Position numbers and translations under genes: made by a program. DNA of 28,631 bases from contig JADJWN010000019.1 in the NCBI GenBank assembly GCA_016716335.1, forward strand, positions 1-28,631. Reading direction: 5' to 3'. This DNA is from Saprospiraceae bacterium (GTDB taxonomy: Bacteria > Bacteroidota > Bacteroidia > Chitinophagales > Saprospiraceae). How positions within the stretch are numbered: position 1 is the stretch's first letter; every line of letters begins with the position of its first letter. Shown here in pieces: positions 7,270-16,059 of the stretch. A model generated the notes under the pieces. The model was not told the origin of the DNA, did not search any database, and was given only the letters and a program-made list of their open reading frames with translations.

Positions 7270-9018
7270 ATGAGTACCACCCAAAATGATTTTTTTAAAA
7301 GCAATGTATTGGGCCACCCATCCGGGCTTTTTGTAATATTTTTTACTGAAATGTGGGAAAGATTTTCCTACTACGGTATGCGGGCTCTTTTGGTCATGTT
7401 CTTTACCGCTGCATTGATGGACGGTGGCTGGGGATGGCCCAGAGAATATGCCTATGCTATATTTGGCACCTACACCTCGTTGGTGTATTTGTCCACTTTT
7501 CTGGGTGGCTACCTTGCAGATAAAAAAATAGGATTTCGCTGGGCAGTGGTTATCGGTGCTTCACTGATGACTTTGGGGCATGGTTGCATGGCTCTGGAAT
7601 CTTCTTTTTTCATATACCTCGGATTGACGCTGCTTGTATTCGGAAGTGGATTTTTCAAACCCAATATGACCTCCATGATCTCCGAATTGTACAAAGACCA
7701 TCCCGAAAAAAAAGATGGAGCATATACCATTTTTTACATGGGTGTGAATGCCGGGGCATTTTTCGGAATATTGCTGTGCGGCTATCTGGGAGAGAAAGTA
7801 GGTTGGTCGTGGGGCTTTGGTCTTGCAGGTATATTTATGTTTTTTGGCTTGGTACAGTTCTGGCTTGCTCAGGATATTTTTGGTGAGGTAGGCAAAAAAC
7901 CCCTAGGTACAAAATTTACAGCCACAGATACCCATACATCTGACGACAAGCTCAATCCCTTTACTCCACTGCAACTCACTATGGCAGGTATAGCCGGATT
8001 TCTCGGATTCGCCTGGGCACTGAATGATCCGATATCCAAAATCTCGGAGGGGAAATACAACCTTTTCAGTTTCAGTGTAGGCAGTCTTTCAGGTTCGAAC
8101 ATTGCGATTATTACTGCTTTGTTTTTGTTTTTGCTCCTTGTAGCCATACGCTTACCCAAATACACTAAGGAAGTAGGGGACAGAATGCTGGCCGTCCTTT
8201 TCTTTTGTATTATCACCATATTCTTTTGGGCGATATTTGAGCAATCACCCAGTTCACTTACCATTTTCGCCAAGGATTACACCAACAGGGTACTGACCGG
8301 TGGGGCCGGACTCACATTCAAGATTGTAAACTCCATGATGACCCTCATTCCTCTGGGTGTGATCACCTGGGTGCTGGCACTGTTGTTCAAACAGACCTTT
8401 GCCAGATACAGCTGGTCGAACATTGTGCTATCTTTCAGTTTTGTGATTATATGGGGTATTTCTCTGTGGATGTTGTACACAGAGTTTATGCAGGATATTA
8501 CTGAGGTGCCTGCCTCATGGTTTGGGGTATTGAATTCTTTATTTATCATCACACTGGCTCCGCTCTTCTCCAAATGGTGGGAAAGTAAATACAATCCCAA
8601 TGCCAATGGAAAATATGCCATCGGTATGTTGCTCCTGGCGCTTGGTATGGCCTTTGTGGCCATCGGCGCAGGCTCCATTCCTGTAGGAGCCAAGACTGCT
8701 TCCGTGAGCATGATCTGGCTGATTCTGGTCTATCTGTTTCATACCATGGGAGAGCTTTGTGTATCTCCGGTATCACTTTCGTATGTGAGCAAATTGGTAC
8801 CTGGCAGGATGATAGCCTTTATGTTTGGCATCTACTATCTGGCCATCGCCATAGGGATGAAACTTGCCGGGGTATTCGGTGAGATATCAGAATCTATTGC
8901 CGCCGAAAAAGGTATCAGCTACTTCTTCTGGATGCTGACCTTCATAGCATTGGGTATGAGTGTGTTTGCCATCGTCTTCCGTCCGGTGGTCAGAAAGCTG
9001 ATGCATGGCGTAAATTAA
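7270..9018 (+). CDS. POT-family proton-coupled peptide transporter (second of two)
   Basis: A 582-residue paralogue of the preceding transporter, with the same helix 1 signature at the same residues (E27, E30, R31 in EMWERFSYYGMRALL), FYMGVNAGAF, and GELCVSPVSLSYV at about residue 494. It is about 70 residues longer than its neighbour. Extra sequence is visible in the central cytoplasmic loop region (about 215-245: KKPLGTKFTATDTHTSDDK) and in additional hydrophobic segments before the C-terminal half. Both proteins end in a near-identical KLMHGV(K/N), which fits tandem duplication followed by divergence. It converges on the RNase G gene, with 31 nt between the stop codons. Confidence 0.92.
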   Translation: MSTTQNDFFKSNVLGHPSGLFVIFFTEMWERFSYYGMRALLVMFFTAALMDGGWGWPREYAYAIFGTYTSLVYLSTFLGGYLADKKIGFRWAVVIGASLMTLGHGCMALESSFFIYLGLTLLVFGSGFFKPNMTSMISELYKDHPEKKDGAYTIFYMGVNAGAFFGILLCGYLGEKVGWSWGFGLAGIFMFFGLVQFWLAQDIFGEVGKKPLGTKFTATDTHTSDDKLNPFTPLQLTMAGIAGFLGFAWALNDPISKISEGKYNLFSFSVGSLSGSNIAIITALFLFLLLVAIRLPKYTKEVGDRMLAVLFFCIITIFFWAIFEQSPSSLTIFAKDYTNRVLTGGAGLTFKIVNSMMTLIPLGVITWVLALLFKQTFARYSWSNIVLSFSFVIIWGISLWMLYTEFMQDITEVPASWFGVLNSLFIITLAPLFSKWWESKYNPNANGKYAIGMLLLALGMAFVAIGAGSIPVGAKTASVSMIWLILVYLFHTMGELCVSPVSLSYVSKLVPGRMIAFMFGIYYLAIAIGMKLAGVFGEISESIAAEKGISYFFWMLTFIALGMSVFAIVFRPVVRKLMHGVN

Positions 9019-9049
9019 TTATCCATGCTCTGTCTTTATGGAAGAATGA

Positions 9050-10600
9050 TCAGGTAAACCTTATTTCGTCGTTTACCTCATCATAAAATTTGTATTCAAA
9101 GAGATGGAAATTGGATTCAGGCTCAAGATTGATCCATTTTTTGTATTTCCAGGCCCACTGCATCTGCATACTCGGAAATCCTGACTTCATGTAGGCAAAT
9201 ACAAAAGGATTGAGCCGGAGCTTCAACTTGCTGTGTGGCCTTGAGCTCAGTATGTATTCGATATCTCTCTGGATATTGTCAATGACAAGTATAGAAGGAT
9301 TGGCCATGCCTGTACCCTGACAGGTAGGGCACACCTCTCTGGTATCTATATTGACCTCCGGTCGGGTGCGCTCACGGGTGATCTGCATCAGGCCAAATTT
9401 GCTCAACGGCAGTATCGTATGCTGGGCTCTGTCATTGGCCATAAAGTCCCGCATTTTGTTGTACAGACTCTGCTTGTTTTCGTTGGTACGCATATCAATA
9501 AAATCCACGATGATCAGCCCTCCGATATCTCTCAGCCTTAATTGCCGGGCTATTTCTTCGGCTGCTTCCAGATTGACGGCCATTGCTGCCTCTTCCTGAT
9601 CCTTGCGTTGCATTTTGGGCCCGCTGTTGACGTCTATTACATGCATGGCTTCTGTATGTTCTATCACAATATAGGCACCGCTGCTCATGGTAGATGTCTT
9701 GCCGAAAGATGCCTTGATCTGACGGGTCACATCATAGTGGTCGAATATAGGTCTGGTGCCTTTGTATTGCTGGAGTATTTTCAGTTTGTCCGGTGCTATC
9801 CCTGTCAGATAGTCCCGCACACTCTGATACAGGTTTTTATCATCGATGATGATTTTGTTAAAATTATCATTCAGTATGTCACGAAGCATACTGGAGGTCT
9901 TGTCAATCTCGCTCAGTACCTTGTCCGGAGATTTGGTTTTTTTCAGTTCGGCAAAGAGGGTTTTCCATTTTTCCTCGAGCTCGCGGATATCATTATGCAG
10001 ATCGGCTACTTTTTTCCCTTCTGCCGCAGTCCTCACTATGACCCCAAAGTTTTTGGGCTTTATACTTTCTACCAGTACCTTGAGCCTTTTGCGTTCTTCG
10101 GCACCTGCGATTTTTTTGGATACAGCGACCACATCAGAAAAAGGGGTGAGTACCACGTATCTGCCCGGCAGAGTAATCTCACAGCTGAGTCTGGGTCCTT
10201 TGGTGGAAATGGGTTCTTTCAATACCTGTACAAGGACATGGGTGTTTTTGTCAAATACCTGATCGATTTTGCCTGTTTTGGGATTGTCAGGCTCCAGCTC
10301 AAAACCATCCAGTAAAGGGCTGTTGTAGGTACCCTTCATCACCTGCTGAGTATATTTGATCAGGGACTTGATCTGCGGCCCGAGGTCGGTGTAATGCAGA
10401 AATGCATCCTTTCTGTGTCCGATATCAATAAATCCGGCATTCAGACCCGGCATGAGTTTTTTAATGCTGCCGAGAAATATATCTCCCACAGTAGAGTTAC
10501 TGTTGGACTTTTGTTTATGAAGCTCAACCAGTTTTCCGTTTTCAATCAATGCAATCTCTACATCAGAGCGGGTAGCATTGATAATGAGTTCTTTATCCAC
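9050..10600 (-). CDS. rng: Ribonuclease E/G family endoribonuclease (RNase G type)
   Basis: A 516-residue endoribonuclease that cleaves single-stranded AU-rich RNA in rRNA maturation and mRNA decay. The length fits RNase G without the long C-terminal scaffold of RNase E. The S1-like domain starts at about residue 38 (GDIFLGSIKKLMPGLNAGFID). The two metal-binding catalytic regions are IDVNSG (322-327) and IIVDFIDM (363-370). The zinc-link CPTCQGTG (424-431) holds the dimer together in this family. The start is GTG at 10600. No in-frame ATG is found upstream, and MDKELIINAT fits the family's N-terminus. It lies next to the HU operon, a pairing I know from other Bacteroidota genomes. Confidence 0.95.
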   Translation of the reverse strand: MDKELIINATRSDVEIALIENGKLVELHKQKSNSNSTVGDIFLGSIKKLMPGLNAGFIDIGHRKDAFLHYTDLGPQIKSLIKYTQQVMKGTYNSPLLDGFELEPDNPKTGKIDQVFDKNTHVLVQVLKEPISTKGPRLSCEITLPGRYVVLTPFSDVVAVSKKIAGAEERKRLKVLVESIKPKNFGVIVRTAAEGKKVADLHNDIRELEEKWKTLFAELKKTKSPDKVLSEIDKTSSMLRDILNDNFNKIIIDDKNLYQSVRDYLTGIAPDKLKILQQYKGTRPIFDHYDVTRQIKASFGKTSTMSSGAYIVIEHTEAMHVIDVNSGPKMQRKDQEEAAMAVNLEAAEEIARQLRLRDIGGLIIVDFIDMRTNENKQSLYNKMRDFMANDRAQHTILPLSKFGLMQITRERTRPEVNIDTREVCPTCQGTGMANPSILVIDNIQRDIEYILSSRPHSKLKLRLNPFVFAYMKSGFPSMQMQWAWKYKKWINLEPESNFHLFEYKFYDEVNDEIRFT

Positions 10601-10872
10601 ACCTTTTAAGTTGATTATGATGAATGAAAATAAAATCAGACACTACAGGCTGTGTATCTTCTGAATCAATCATCTGAAATCATTCCGGACTTTCACAAAA
10701 AAAGAAGTTCGGGATGAAAACTTACAAGTAGCGGGGGGAGTGTGTATTACTTGTCAAATTCAAATTGCTGCATCAGCATGTTTTATTTTAGTTTGTTTTC
10801 GTGTTTAAGGGATATGTCCTGTCCAAACACACACTACTGATGAAAATTAGAAGAGCCGGGATTCGCACCCGG
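10601..10872. other. Intergenic region between the RNase G gene and the COX24-like gene
   Basis: I find no credible gene here. It must contain the promoter of the RNase G gene, but I see no clean TAnnTTTG box. Apart from a GC-rich hairpin at 10855-10874 I see nothing structured. Confidence 0.5.
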
Positions 10873-10874
10873 CT
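10855..10874 (-). terminator. GC-rich hairpin, probable terminator of the HU operon
   Basis: AGCCGG (10855-10860) and CCGGCT (10869-10874) form a 6-bp GC-rich stem with an 8-nt loop. On the minus strand the stem is followed by CTTCTAATTTT, a weakly T-rich tail. It lies just after the COX24-like gene, where a terminator of the HU-TPR-COX24 transcript would be expected. The loop looks a little like a tRNA T-arm, but no tRNA body is attached. Confidence 0.4.
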
Positions 10875-10981
10875 ATAGACTGTATGGATTATTTCTTTTC
10901 TTATGTCTGTTTTTTTCTCAATCTCTTTTTTCTCTTGTGTGTCGAAATCTTATGACGCTTTCTTTTTTTACCGCAAGGCAT
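10873..10981 (-). CDS. AURKAIP1/COX24-domain mini-protein (C-terminus frameshifted as sequenced)
   Basis: A tiny, extremely basic protein beginning MPCGKKRKRHKISTHKRKKR. I recognise it as the short Bacteroidota protein annotated as AURKAIP1/COX24 domain-containing. The C-terminal domain of that family is shared with a mitochondrial small-subunit ribosomal protein, so a ribosome-associated role is likely, though this is inference. As sequenced, the frame stops at 10901 after 26 residues (...LRKKQT). Removing one base from the seven-base homopolymer at 10910-10916 restores the usual ending LRKNRHKKR and gives 35 residues with a stop at 10873-10875. The ATG at 10981 follows the TPR gene stop by 18 nt, so this is the third gene of the HU operon. 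Confidence 0.75.
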
Positions 10982-10999
10982 AATTACATTTTTTATAAA

Positions 11000-11779
11000 T
11001 TAACGAATACATTTTTTGGAATACTCTTCCGCTTTGGCTGCATCTCCCGATGCAGTATAAATATCTGCCGCAAGACAATAGACCTGAGCATAATCCGGGG
11101 CAATGGCCAATACTCTGTCTATTCGCTCTTTTGCTTTGTCTGTCTGATTGGTTTTTAGTGCCAGTCTGGCCAGCTGACTTAATATCTGAATATTGTCAGG
11201 ATACTTTTCATCCAGCTCCCGGAGCATCAGAATACCTTTCATGGGATTTTCCGGGTCCGGGTTATCCACATAGCAAAGTGCCAGATTGATCTTCGGAGCA
11301 ATTTTGTCAGGCTCCAGAGATATGGCATTTTCAAAAGCTCTCACGGCTCTTTTACTACAGAAAGATTTGGTCTTTTCATTGGGTGCCGACTGTACACACA
11401 GCGAATAAGTCGTACCTGCCACAGACCATGCATCTTCTGTTTTGTAGATATTGGCGATATCTTCTGCATAAACTCCTGAAATGGCCCTGAATCCGTATCT
11501 GTACCAGGTACCTGAGAGCACTTTAAGTATCTCCGCTTTTGCAGAGTCGCTGTCTGCCTTTTGCAGATCCAGATTTATGGCATCAATTACAGACTTTTGT
11601 TCAGCATCCAGTGTGGGCATTGCTTCGTTGAGCAGATTCTGCAGACCGGTGCTTTCTACATTGAGGCTTCTTGACTTTTCAAGTGCCTTTTGTACAGGAG
11701 GTATCTTGTCAAACAGAGTAAGCAGGATGACAAACAACAACACCGCTCCGCCTACCACTGCAATCTGTTTACCTGACAT
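11000..11779 (-). CDS. Membrane-anchored tetratricopeptide-repeat protein
   Basis: A 259-residue protein with a single N-terminal membrane helix (about residues 5-23, IAVVGGAVLLFVILLTLF) and a periplasmic or cytoplasmic body made of helical TPR-like repeats. The clearest repeats are in the second half: SFCSKRAVRAFENAISLEPDK, then ILSQLARLALKTNQTDKAKERIDRVLAIAPD, and a final AQVYCLAADIYTASGDAAKAEEYSKKCI. TPR proteins act as protein-binding scaffolds; the partner is unknown. It sits 14 nt after the HU gene and 18 nt before the COX24-like gene. TPR genes at this position beside HU recur in Bacteroidota, but I know of no defined function. Confidence 0.8.
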   Translation of the reverse strand: MSGKQIAVVGGAVLLFVILLTLFDKIPPVQKALEKSRSLNVESTGLQNLLNEAMPTLDAEQKSVIDAINLDLQKADSDSAKAEILKVLSGTWYRYGFRAISGVYAEDIANIYKTEDAWSVAGTTYSLCVQSAPNEKTKSFCSKRAVRAFENAISLEPDKIAPKINLALCYVDNPDPENPMKGILMLRELDEKYPDNIQILSQLARLALKTNQTDKAKERIDRVLAIAPDYAQVYCLAADIYTASGDAAKAEEYSKKCIR

Positions 11780-11793
11780 ACTCCCGGCAAATT

Positions 11794-12111
11794 TTAATCT
11801 TCATCACCGCCATCATCATCAGGAAGGGAGTCCACATTGGCTTTCACCTGATCCACAAACACCTTTGCAGGTTTAAAGGATGGAATAAAGTGTTCGGGTA
11901 TCTCAATAGACTTGTTTTTCTTGATATGCCGTCCGATTTTCTTGGCTCTTTTTTTGATGACAAATGAACCAAATCCACGTACATATACATTCTCTCCACT
12001 TGCCAGTGAGTTTTTTACTTCCTTAAAAAACATCTCAAGGGTTACCAGTACGTCTACCTTGGGCACTCCGGTCTTTTCGGTGATAGTATTGACTAAGTCT
12101 GCCTTCCTCAT
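11794..12111 (-). CDS. HU/IHF family DNA-binding protein
   Basis: A 105-residue nucleoid protein that binds and bends DNA as a dimer. The N-terminal helices run MRKADLVNTITEKTGVPK. The beta-arm region contains RGFGSFVIKKRAKKIGR (about 45-61), the IEIPEHFIPSFKPAK motif and then the final helix. Against classical HU of about 90 residues it carries an extra acidic tail, DDDGGDED, at the C-terminus. It is the first gene of a probable operon with the TPR and COX24-like genes and is divergent from yicC, with 233 nt between the two starts. HU and IHF subtypes cannot be separated from sequence alone. Confidence 0.92.
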   Translation of the reverse strand: MRKADLVNTITEKTGVPKVDVLVTLEMFFKEVKNSLASGENVYVRGFGSFVIKKRAKKIGRHIKKNKSIEIPEHFIPSFKPAKVFVDQVKANVDSLPDDDGGDED

Positions 12112-12314
12112 CTCTTAATATTTGGTTTTTAATAAGTTATGTTTTATACTTCGATTTTTCGAAAAGTGGCGCAAATTTCGCAAAATATCCTGATTATGAA
12201 AATTATTTGCATGAATTTTACAATCTTTTTTCCAAAATCCTGTTTTCAACCCTTTCATTTACAACCGATTATTAAAGCCTTTAATTCCATAAGCCATTTT
12301 CGGAATAAGCTTCA

Positions 12315-12322
12315 TATCTTTG
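12315..12322 (+). promoter_or_regulatory. Putative Bacteroidota -7 promoter box for yicC-gmk-apaG
   Basis: TATCTTTG matches TAnnTTTG and leaves 22 nt to the yicC ATG at 12345, the same spacing as for the GT4 gene. The -33 region (TTTTCG at 12297-12302) is only a poor match. Confidence 0.4.
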
Positions 12323-12344
12323 CAGGTCAATAAAAAGCAGCAGT

Positions 12345-13221
12345 ATGTTATTATCGATGACAGGCTTCGGATACGGCAAACGGGAGTACAACGGCAAGAC
12401 CATACAGGTGGAAATAAAATCCCTGAATGCCCGAACCACAGAAATCCGTTGCAAGTTGCCCAACAATTACAGAGACAAGGAAATGGATGTCAGAAAGCAG
12501 GTGGTGGATTTCCTGCAAAGAGGAAAACTGGATGTAACCATCTCTACGGATGACACCAACACCGAAGAGGGCTCTATCATCAATAAAGCATTATTCAGAA
12601 GATATTTCAAGGAACTGAGTGAGCTGAAAGCAGAACTTGGCATCCATGAAGGGAGATATCCTGCAGTCCATCCTGCGCATCCCCAACGTAATGGGCACCA
12701 ATGAGGAGCTTGTACATGACGAGGAATGGGATGTAGTGACTCTCGCCATCCAGGATGCACTCGAAGCCATACAGCAATTCAGGGCTGCCGAAGGACAGGG
12801 AATGCGGGATGACCTGATCGAAAGAATACGGGCCATAGAAGCGCTCCTGAAAAATGTGGAAGCTGTCGAGGGAGACCGCATCACCAGAATCAGAGAACGC
12901 CTCAGAAAAAACATGGAGGATTTTGTACAGAATCAAGCCGTGGACCAGGGGCGGTTTGAGCAGGAGATCCTTTACTATCTGGAAAAACTGGATATCAATG
13001 AAGAGAAAGTCAGGCTGGCGCAGCACTGTCAGTATTTTATAGAAGAACTCAACAGTAAGGAAGAACAGAAAGGCAGGAAACTTGCATTCATTGCCCAGGA
13101 GATAGGCCGGGAGATCAACACACTCGGAGCCAAAGCCATGGATTCTGACCTGCAGCAATGTGTGGTGATGATGAAAGACGAGCTTGAGAAACTGAAGGAA
13201 CAATTGGCCAACATTGTGTAA
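12345..13221 (+). CDS. yicC: YicC/YloC family endoribonuclease (frameshifted as sequenced)
   Basis: A YicC-family protein, a conserved bacterial protein with endoribonuclease activity. The N-terminus MLLSMTGFGYGKREYNGKT and VEIKSLNARTTEI (residues 22-34) are family hallmarks. The C-terminal DUF1732 half contains DILQSILRIPNVMG, EQEILYYLEKLDINEE and FIAQEIGREINTLGAKA. The two halves lie in different frames. The first runs through ...AELGIHEG and the second resumes at GDILQS. Deleting one G from GGG at 12651-12653 joins them as HEGDILQS and gives a 291-residue protein, the normal length. It is followed directly by gmk, the usual neighbour. Confidence 0.9.
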
Positions 13222-13224
13222 ACA

Positions 13225-13230
13225 GGGAGG
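13225..13230 (+). promoter_or_regulatory. Shine-Dalgarno-like site for gmk
   Basis: GGGAGG lies 4 nt before the ATG at 13235 and a few bases after the yicC stop (13219-13221). It decides the gmk start over the upstream in-frame alternative at 13214, which would overlap yicC. Strong SD sites are not typical of Bacteroidota. Confidence 0.5.
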
Positions 13231-13234
13231 ATTC

Positions 13235-13821
13235 ATGAATAAGGGTAAAATGTTCATTTTTACGGCACCCTCCGGAGCCGGCAAAACCACCATAGTCAGG
13301 GCAATGCTGCAAAAATATCCCTGGCTGGATTTTTCGGTATCTGCCACTACACGGGCCCGCAGAGATCACGAAACAGAGGGTAAGGATTATTATTTCATGT
13401 CTGTCGAACAATTCAAATCAAAGATGAACAATCGCGAATTTGTGGAGTGGGAAGAGGTATATGCAGATCAGTATTACGGCACTTTGAGATCAGAAATTGA
13501 CAGAGTGTGGTCTCAAGGGAAACACATTGTATTTGACATAGATGTCAAAGGAGCCATTAATATCAAAAAGCATACGGAGACAGATGTATGGCCATCTTTG
13601 TCAAACCGCCTTCTTTTGAAGTGCTGAAACAAAGACTCGTGTCCCGCAATACTGAGACGGAAGAAAGCCTTCGCAAACGTATCGAAAAAGTAAAAACCGA
13701 ACTCAGCTACGAAAACAGTTTTGATTTTGTACTTGTTAATGATGACATTGAAGTAGCGCTGACAGAAGCATCGCATATGGTCGAAACATTTATTGAAGGT
13801 ATTCCGGGGTATGACAGATAA
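13235..13821 (+). CDS. gmk: Guanylate kinase (frameshifted as sequenced)
   Basis: Phosphorylates GMP to GDP with ATP, an essential step of guanine nucleotide supply in the cytoplasm. The P-loop is TAPSGAGKTT (residues 10-19), followed by SVSATTRARRDHETEGKDYYF (the GMP-binding region) and FVEWEEVYADQYYGT. As sequenced, the frame breaks after INIKK: the stop of the first part is near 13627 and the second frame runs to 13821. Adding one A to the run at 13565-13569 restores INIKKAYGDRCMAIFVKPPS and gives 195 residues, the expected length. An intact copy is expected in the living cell, so a sequencing error is likely. The end overlaps apaG by 11 nt. Confidence 0.9.
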
Positions 13822-14215
13822 AACAAAAATTTACAGCGGCATCAGCAATAATATCAGTATTTCGGTGATTCCGAGATATGTACCCGAGGAGTCCAACCCT
13901 TCCATCGGAAAATTCATTTACAGCTACGAAATCACGATTCAGAATCTGGGTAATACCCCTGTACAATTGCTCACCAGACACTGGCACATACTGGATTCCA
14001 TACAGGTACGCCGTGAAGTCAAAGGAGAAGGAGTAGTGGGCAAGCAGCCCGTGCTGAACCCCGGTGACAGCTTTGTTTACACCTCCTGGTGTCCCCTGGA
14101 CAGCCCGATAGGTAAAATGTATGGCACCTACCATTTTATCAATCTGAATACGGATGAAGAGTTTGAGGTAGAAATACCGGAGTTTTTGCTGGTAAGTGAT
14201 TTTAAGCTTAATTGA
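13811..14215 (+). CDS. apaG: ApaG family protein
   Basis: A 134-residue single-domain ApaG protein with a fibronectin-III-like beta-sandwich. Signature stretches are YEITIQNLGNTPVQLLTRHW, REVKGEGVVGKQPVLNPGD and PIGKMYGTYHF. In enterobacteria the name was linked to cobalt/magnesium efflux, but the biochemical role is unresolved. The ATG at 13811 overlaps the end of gmk (ATGACAGATAA), which suggests translational coupling. An upstream in-frame ATG at 13793 would add six residues unlike the family, so I did not use it. Confidence 0.92.
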   Translation: MTDKTKIYSGISNNISISVIPRYVPEESNPSIGKFIYSYEITIQNLGNTPVQLLTRHWHILDSIQVRREVKGEGVVGKQPVLNPGDSFVYTSWCPLDSPIGKMYGTYHFINLNTDEEFEVEIPEFLLVSDFKLN

Positions 14216-14304
14216 TATTTTCTTTTCATGTTTTCAAGCAGTCATAAATTCAGCAAAAGTCTAAAATAAAAATCCGGAAGCTGCTGCATTTTAAAAAATC
14301 TGAC

Positions 14305-14312
14305 TACCTTTC
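14305..14312 (+). promoter_or_regulatory. Weak -7 promoter box candidate
   Basis: TACCTTTC differs from TAnnTTTG at the last base and leaves 25 nt to the ATG at 14338. The interval 14216-14337 after apaG holds no gene. Confidence 0.22.
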
Positions 14313-14337
14313 ACATCCAAAAAATAAACTATCACAT

Positions 14338-16059
14338 ATGAGACTTCCTGTTTCTCTGCTTTTTTTAATATTGTCTCAGATTTTTGGTGCCGCTCAGGAA
14401 AACAACCTCGTCAGAATACTGGATGCATCTACGGGAGCACCACTTGAATATGTCCTGGTAAATACAAAACCGGCAGAAGAAAGCTATCTGAGTAATGAAG
14501 ATGGATATTTCAGGATTAATGCCGGATCATCGGAAGAAATGCTGTGGATAAGCCATCCTGGGTATGAAAACAAAAGCTTCCCGGTTTATGAAGCTCTTGC
14601 TGAAAAAATCATTAAACTCACCCCGAAAACCAGAAGATCAGAAGTCACCACTAAAGGCCTGAAAGAAAAAGACCTGGTCAAAAAAATGAAGAAAAGCCTA
14701 AACAAGCTTAATTCCAATCAAATCAGAATCAGCAAGTCATTTCTTGAGCTCTCGACTTTTGAAAAAGACACTCCGGTGGAATATCTCAGGTTTTATTACA
14801 GCAATGCATTCAAAGGATTGAAGATATATGACGATATGTTTAAAGCCGGTCAGCTTGCATCCTCCATTCATTCGGAGAATATTTTTTACACCTTCAATCC
14901 CATAGAGTTATTTCACTGGCTTGATTTCTTCAGTGAAAACACTCCTTTACCTAAGACCCCATTTTTGATGAATAATGGAGATATTCTGAATAATTATAAA
15001 ATCACCGGAGGCACAGATTCTCAAGACCCGGATTTGGTCTTTGTAAAATGTGTGCCGGTAGCCAATAAAAGAAATCTTTCAGCATTTGAAATCCTGATGG
15101 ACCGGCAGAACAATCCCGTGAGTTTTAAAATCAGTGCGGACCATGCCTTATTATTTCCGGTTTTTCCGGCTTTGGGTGAAGACAGCATTTCAGACTATAC
15201 TTACGATCTTGAGTATGTGTTTGACAATATGAGTAAAAGTCCGCTGCTCAGACTGATTAAATTTTCTTACGCCATTAAGTACAATCACAAGACGGATACA
15301 GGTAGCGGGGCAGTAAAGGATATCTACACTCATGGTATTCTACATTTCTACAACTATAAACAAAGTTTTATAATTCCAGATATTTTCTATGGTCCGCAGG
15401 AGATCAGTCATGACTATAAAAGAGCTGCCCTGATGATATATGATTCTGCCTTCTGGAATAAAGAAAACACCCTGCTGATATCAGAAGCTAAAAGAGATCT
15501 GATTGCATATTTTGGCAGCAACGGTGCTTTGGTCAATTACGGGGATGAATATGCGCATTTTGACAATTACAAAAAATATACTTCCCTGCTGAAGAAAGAA
15601 TTGTCCGAGCCGTTGCTGGAATGGAATTATGAAACCTATTTTTTTCCACCGGTGAATACTGACCTGGAAAAGACCTGCAAGATCTGTATTCCCGGGGTCT
15701 ATTATTTAGACTTTAACCTCTATGACAGCAGCTTTTCGTTGAAGAGCAAAACTTTTCTTCTCAGCAACAGAATAAAATATTACAACGACGGTTCACCAGA
15801 AAAAATCGCCTATTTCAGAATACATATGGACTTACTGGAATATTATCGTCTAAATATTATCGAGGACCTGAAAGATATCAGCAGTATTGAAAAAGCTGAA
15901 AAATACCTTTACAAAGAATTTAAAAAACTCAAAAAAGAATTGAAAAAGCTAAGTAAAGACACTCGGTCAGGAGAAAATCCCAAAGCACTGAAAAAGTGGA
16001 ATAATCTGATGGCAAACCGGACGGGAAGAGATCATCTGGCTCTGTTGAGATCAAAATAA
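14338..16059 (+). CDS. Exported protein with carboxypeptidase-regulatory-like domain
   Basis: A 573-residue protein with a signal peptide (MRLPVSLLFLILSQIFGAAQ, cleavage near residue 20). A CarboxypepD_reg-like beta-sandwich follows (about 23-92: VRILDASTGAPLEYVLVNTK...SNEDGYFRIN...MLWISHPGYE), a module that in Bacteroidota often starts outer membrane or envelope proteins. The remainder has no motif I recognise. It is rich in aromatic and charged residues and has a lysine-rich helical C-terminus (about 525-560). There is no TonB box, barrel end or T9SS sorting domain that I can see. Similar layouts occur in DUF5686-like and other envelope proteins, but a family cannot be named. It is probably periplasmic or attached to the outer membrane. 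Confidence 0.7.
   Translation: MRLPVSLLFLILSQIFGAAQENNLVRILDASTGAPLEYVLVNTKPAEESYLSNEDGYFRINAGSSEEMLWISHPGYENKSFPVYEALAEKIIKLTPKTRRSEVTTKGLKEKDLVKKMKKSLNKLNSNQIRISKSFLELSTFEKDTPVEYLRFYYSNAFKGLKIYDDMFKAGQLASSIHSENIFYTFNPIELFHWLDFFSENTPLPKTPFLMNNGDILNNYKITGGTDSQDPDLVFVKCVPVANKRNLSAFEILMDRQNNPVSFKISADHALLFPVFPALGEDSISDYTYDLEYVFDNMSKSPLLRLIKFSYAIKYNHKTDTGSGAVKDIYTHGILHFYNYKQSFIIPDIFYGPQEISHDYKRAALMIYDSAFWNKENTLLISEAKRDLIAYFGSNGALVNYGDEYAHFDNYKKYTSLLKKELSEPLLEWNYETYFFPPVNTDLEKTCKICIPGVYYLDFNLYDSSFSLKSKTFLLSNRIKYYNDGSPEKIAYFRIHMDLLEYYRLNIIEDLKDISSIEKAEKYLYKEFKKLKKELKKLSKDTRSGENPKALKKWNNLMANRTGRDHLALLRSK

Noticed and set aside
9542..10315. 257-residue plus-strand reading frame opposite the RNase G gene
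   Set aside because: It is a shadow of the RNase G coding sequence, rich in Phe, Tyr and Cys, as antisense frames of Lys/Glu-rich genes tend to be.
10855..10874. T-arm of a tRNA gene or an attachment-site remnant
   Set aside because: The loop resembles a T-loop, but there is no matching acceptor, D-arm or anticodon arm within 100 bp and no integrase. A terminator hairpin explains it better.
12139..12333. 64-residue plus-strand reading frame in the HU-yicC gap
   Set aside because: It covers the divergent promoter region, including the TATCTTTG box, and has AT-rich composition and no family resemblance.
12607..13347. 246-residue minus-strand reading frame opposite yicC and gmk
   Set aside because: It is antisense to two conserved genes and no domain is visible.
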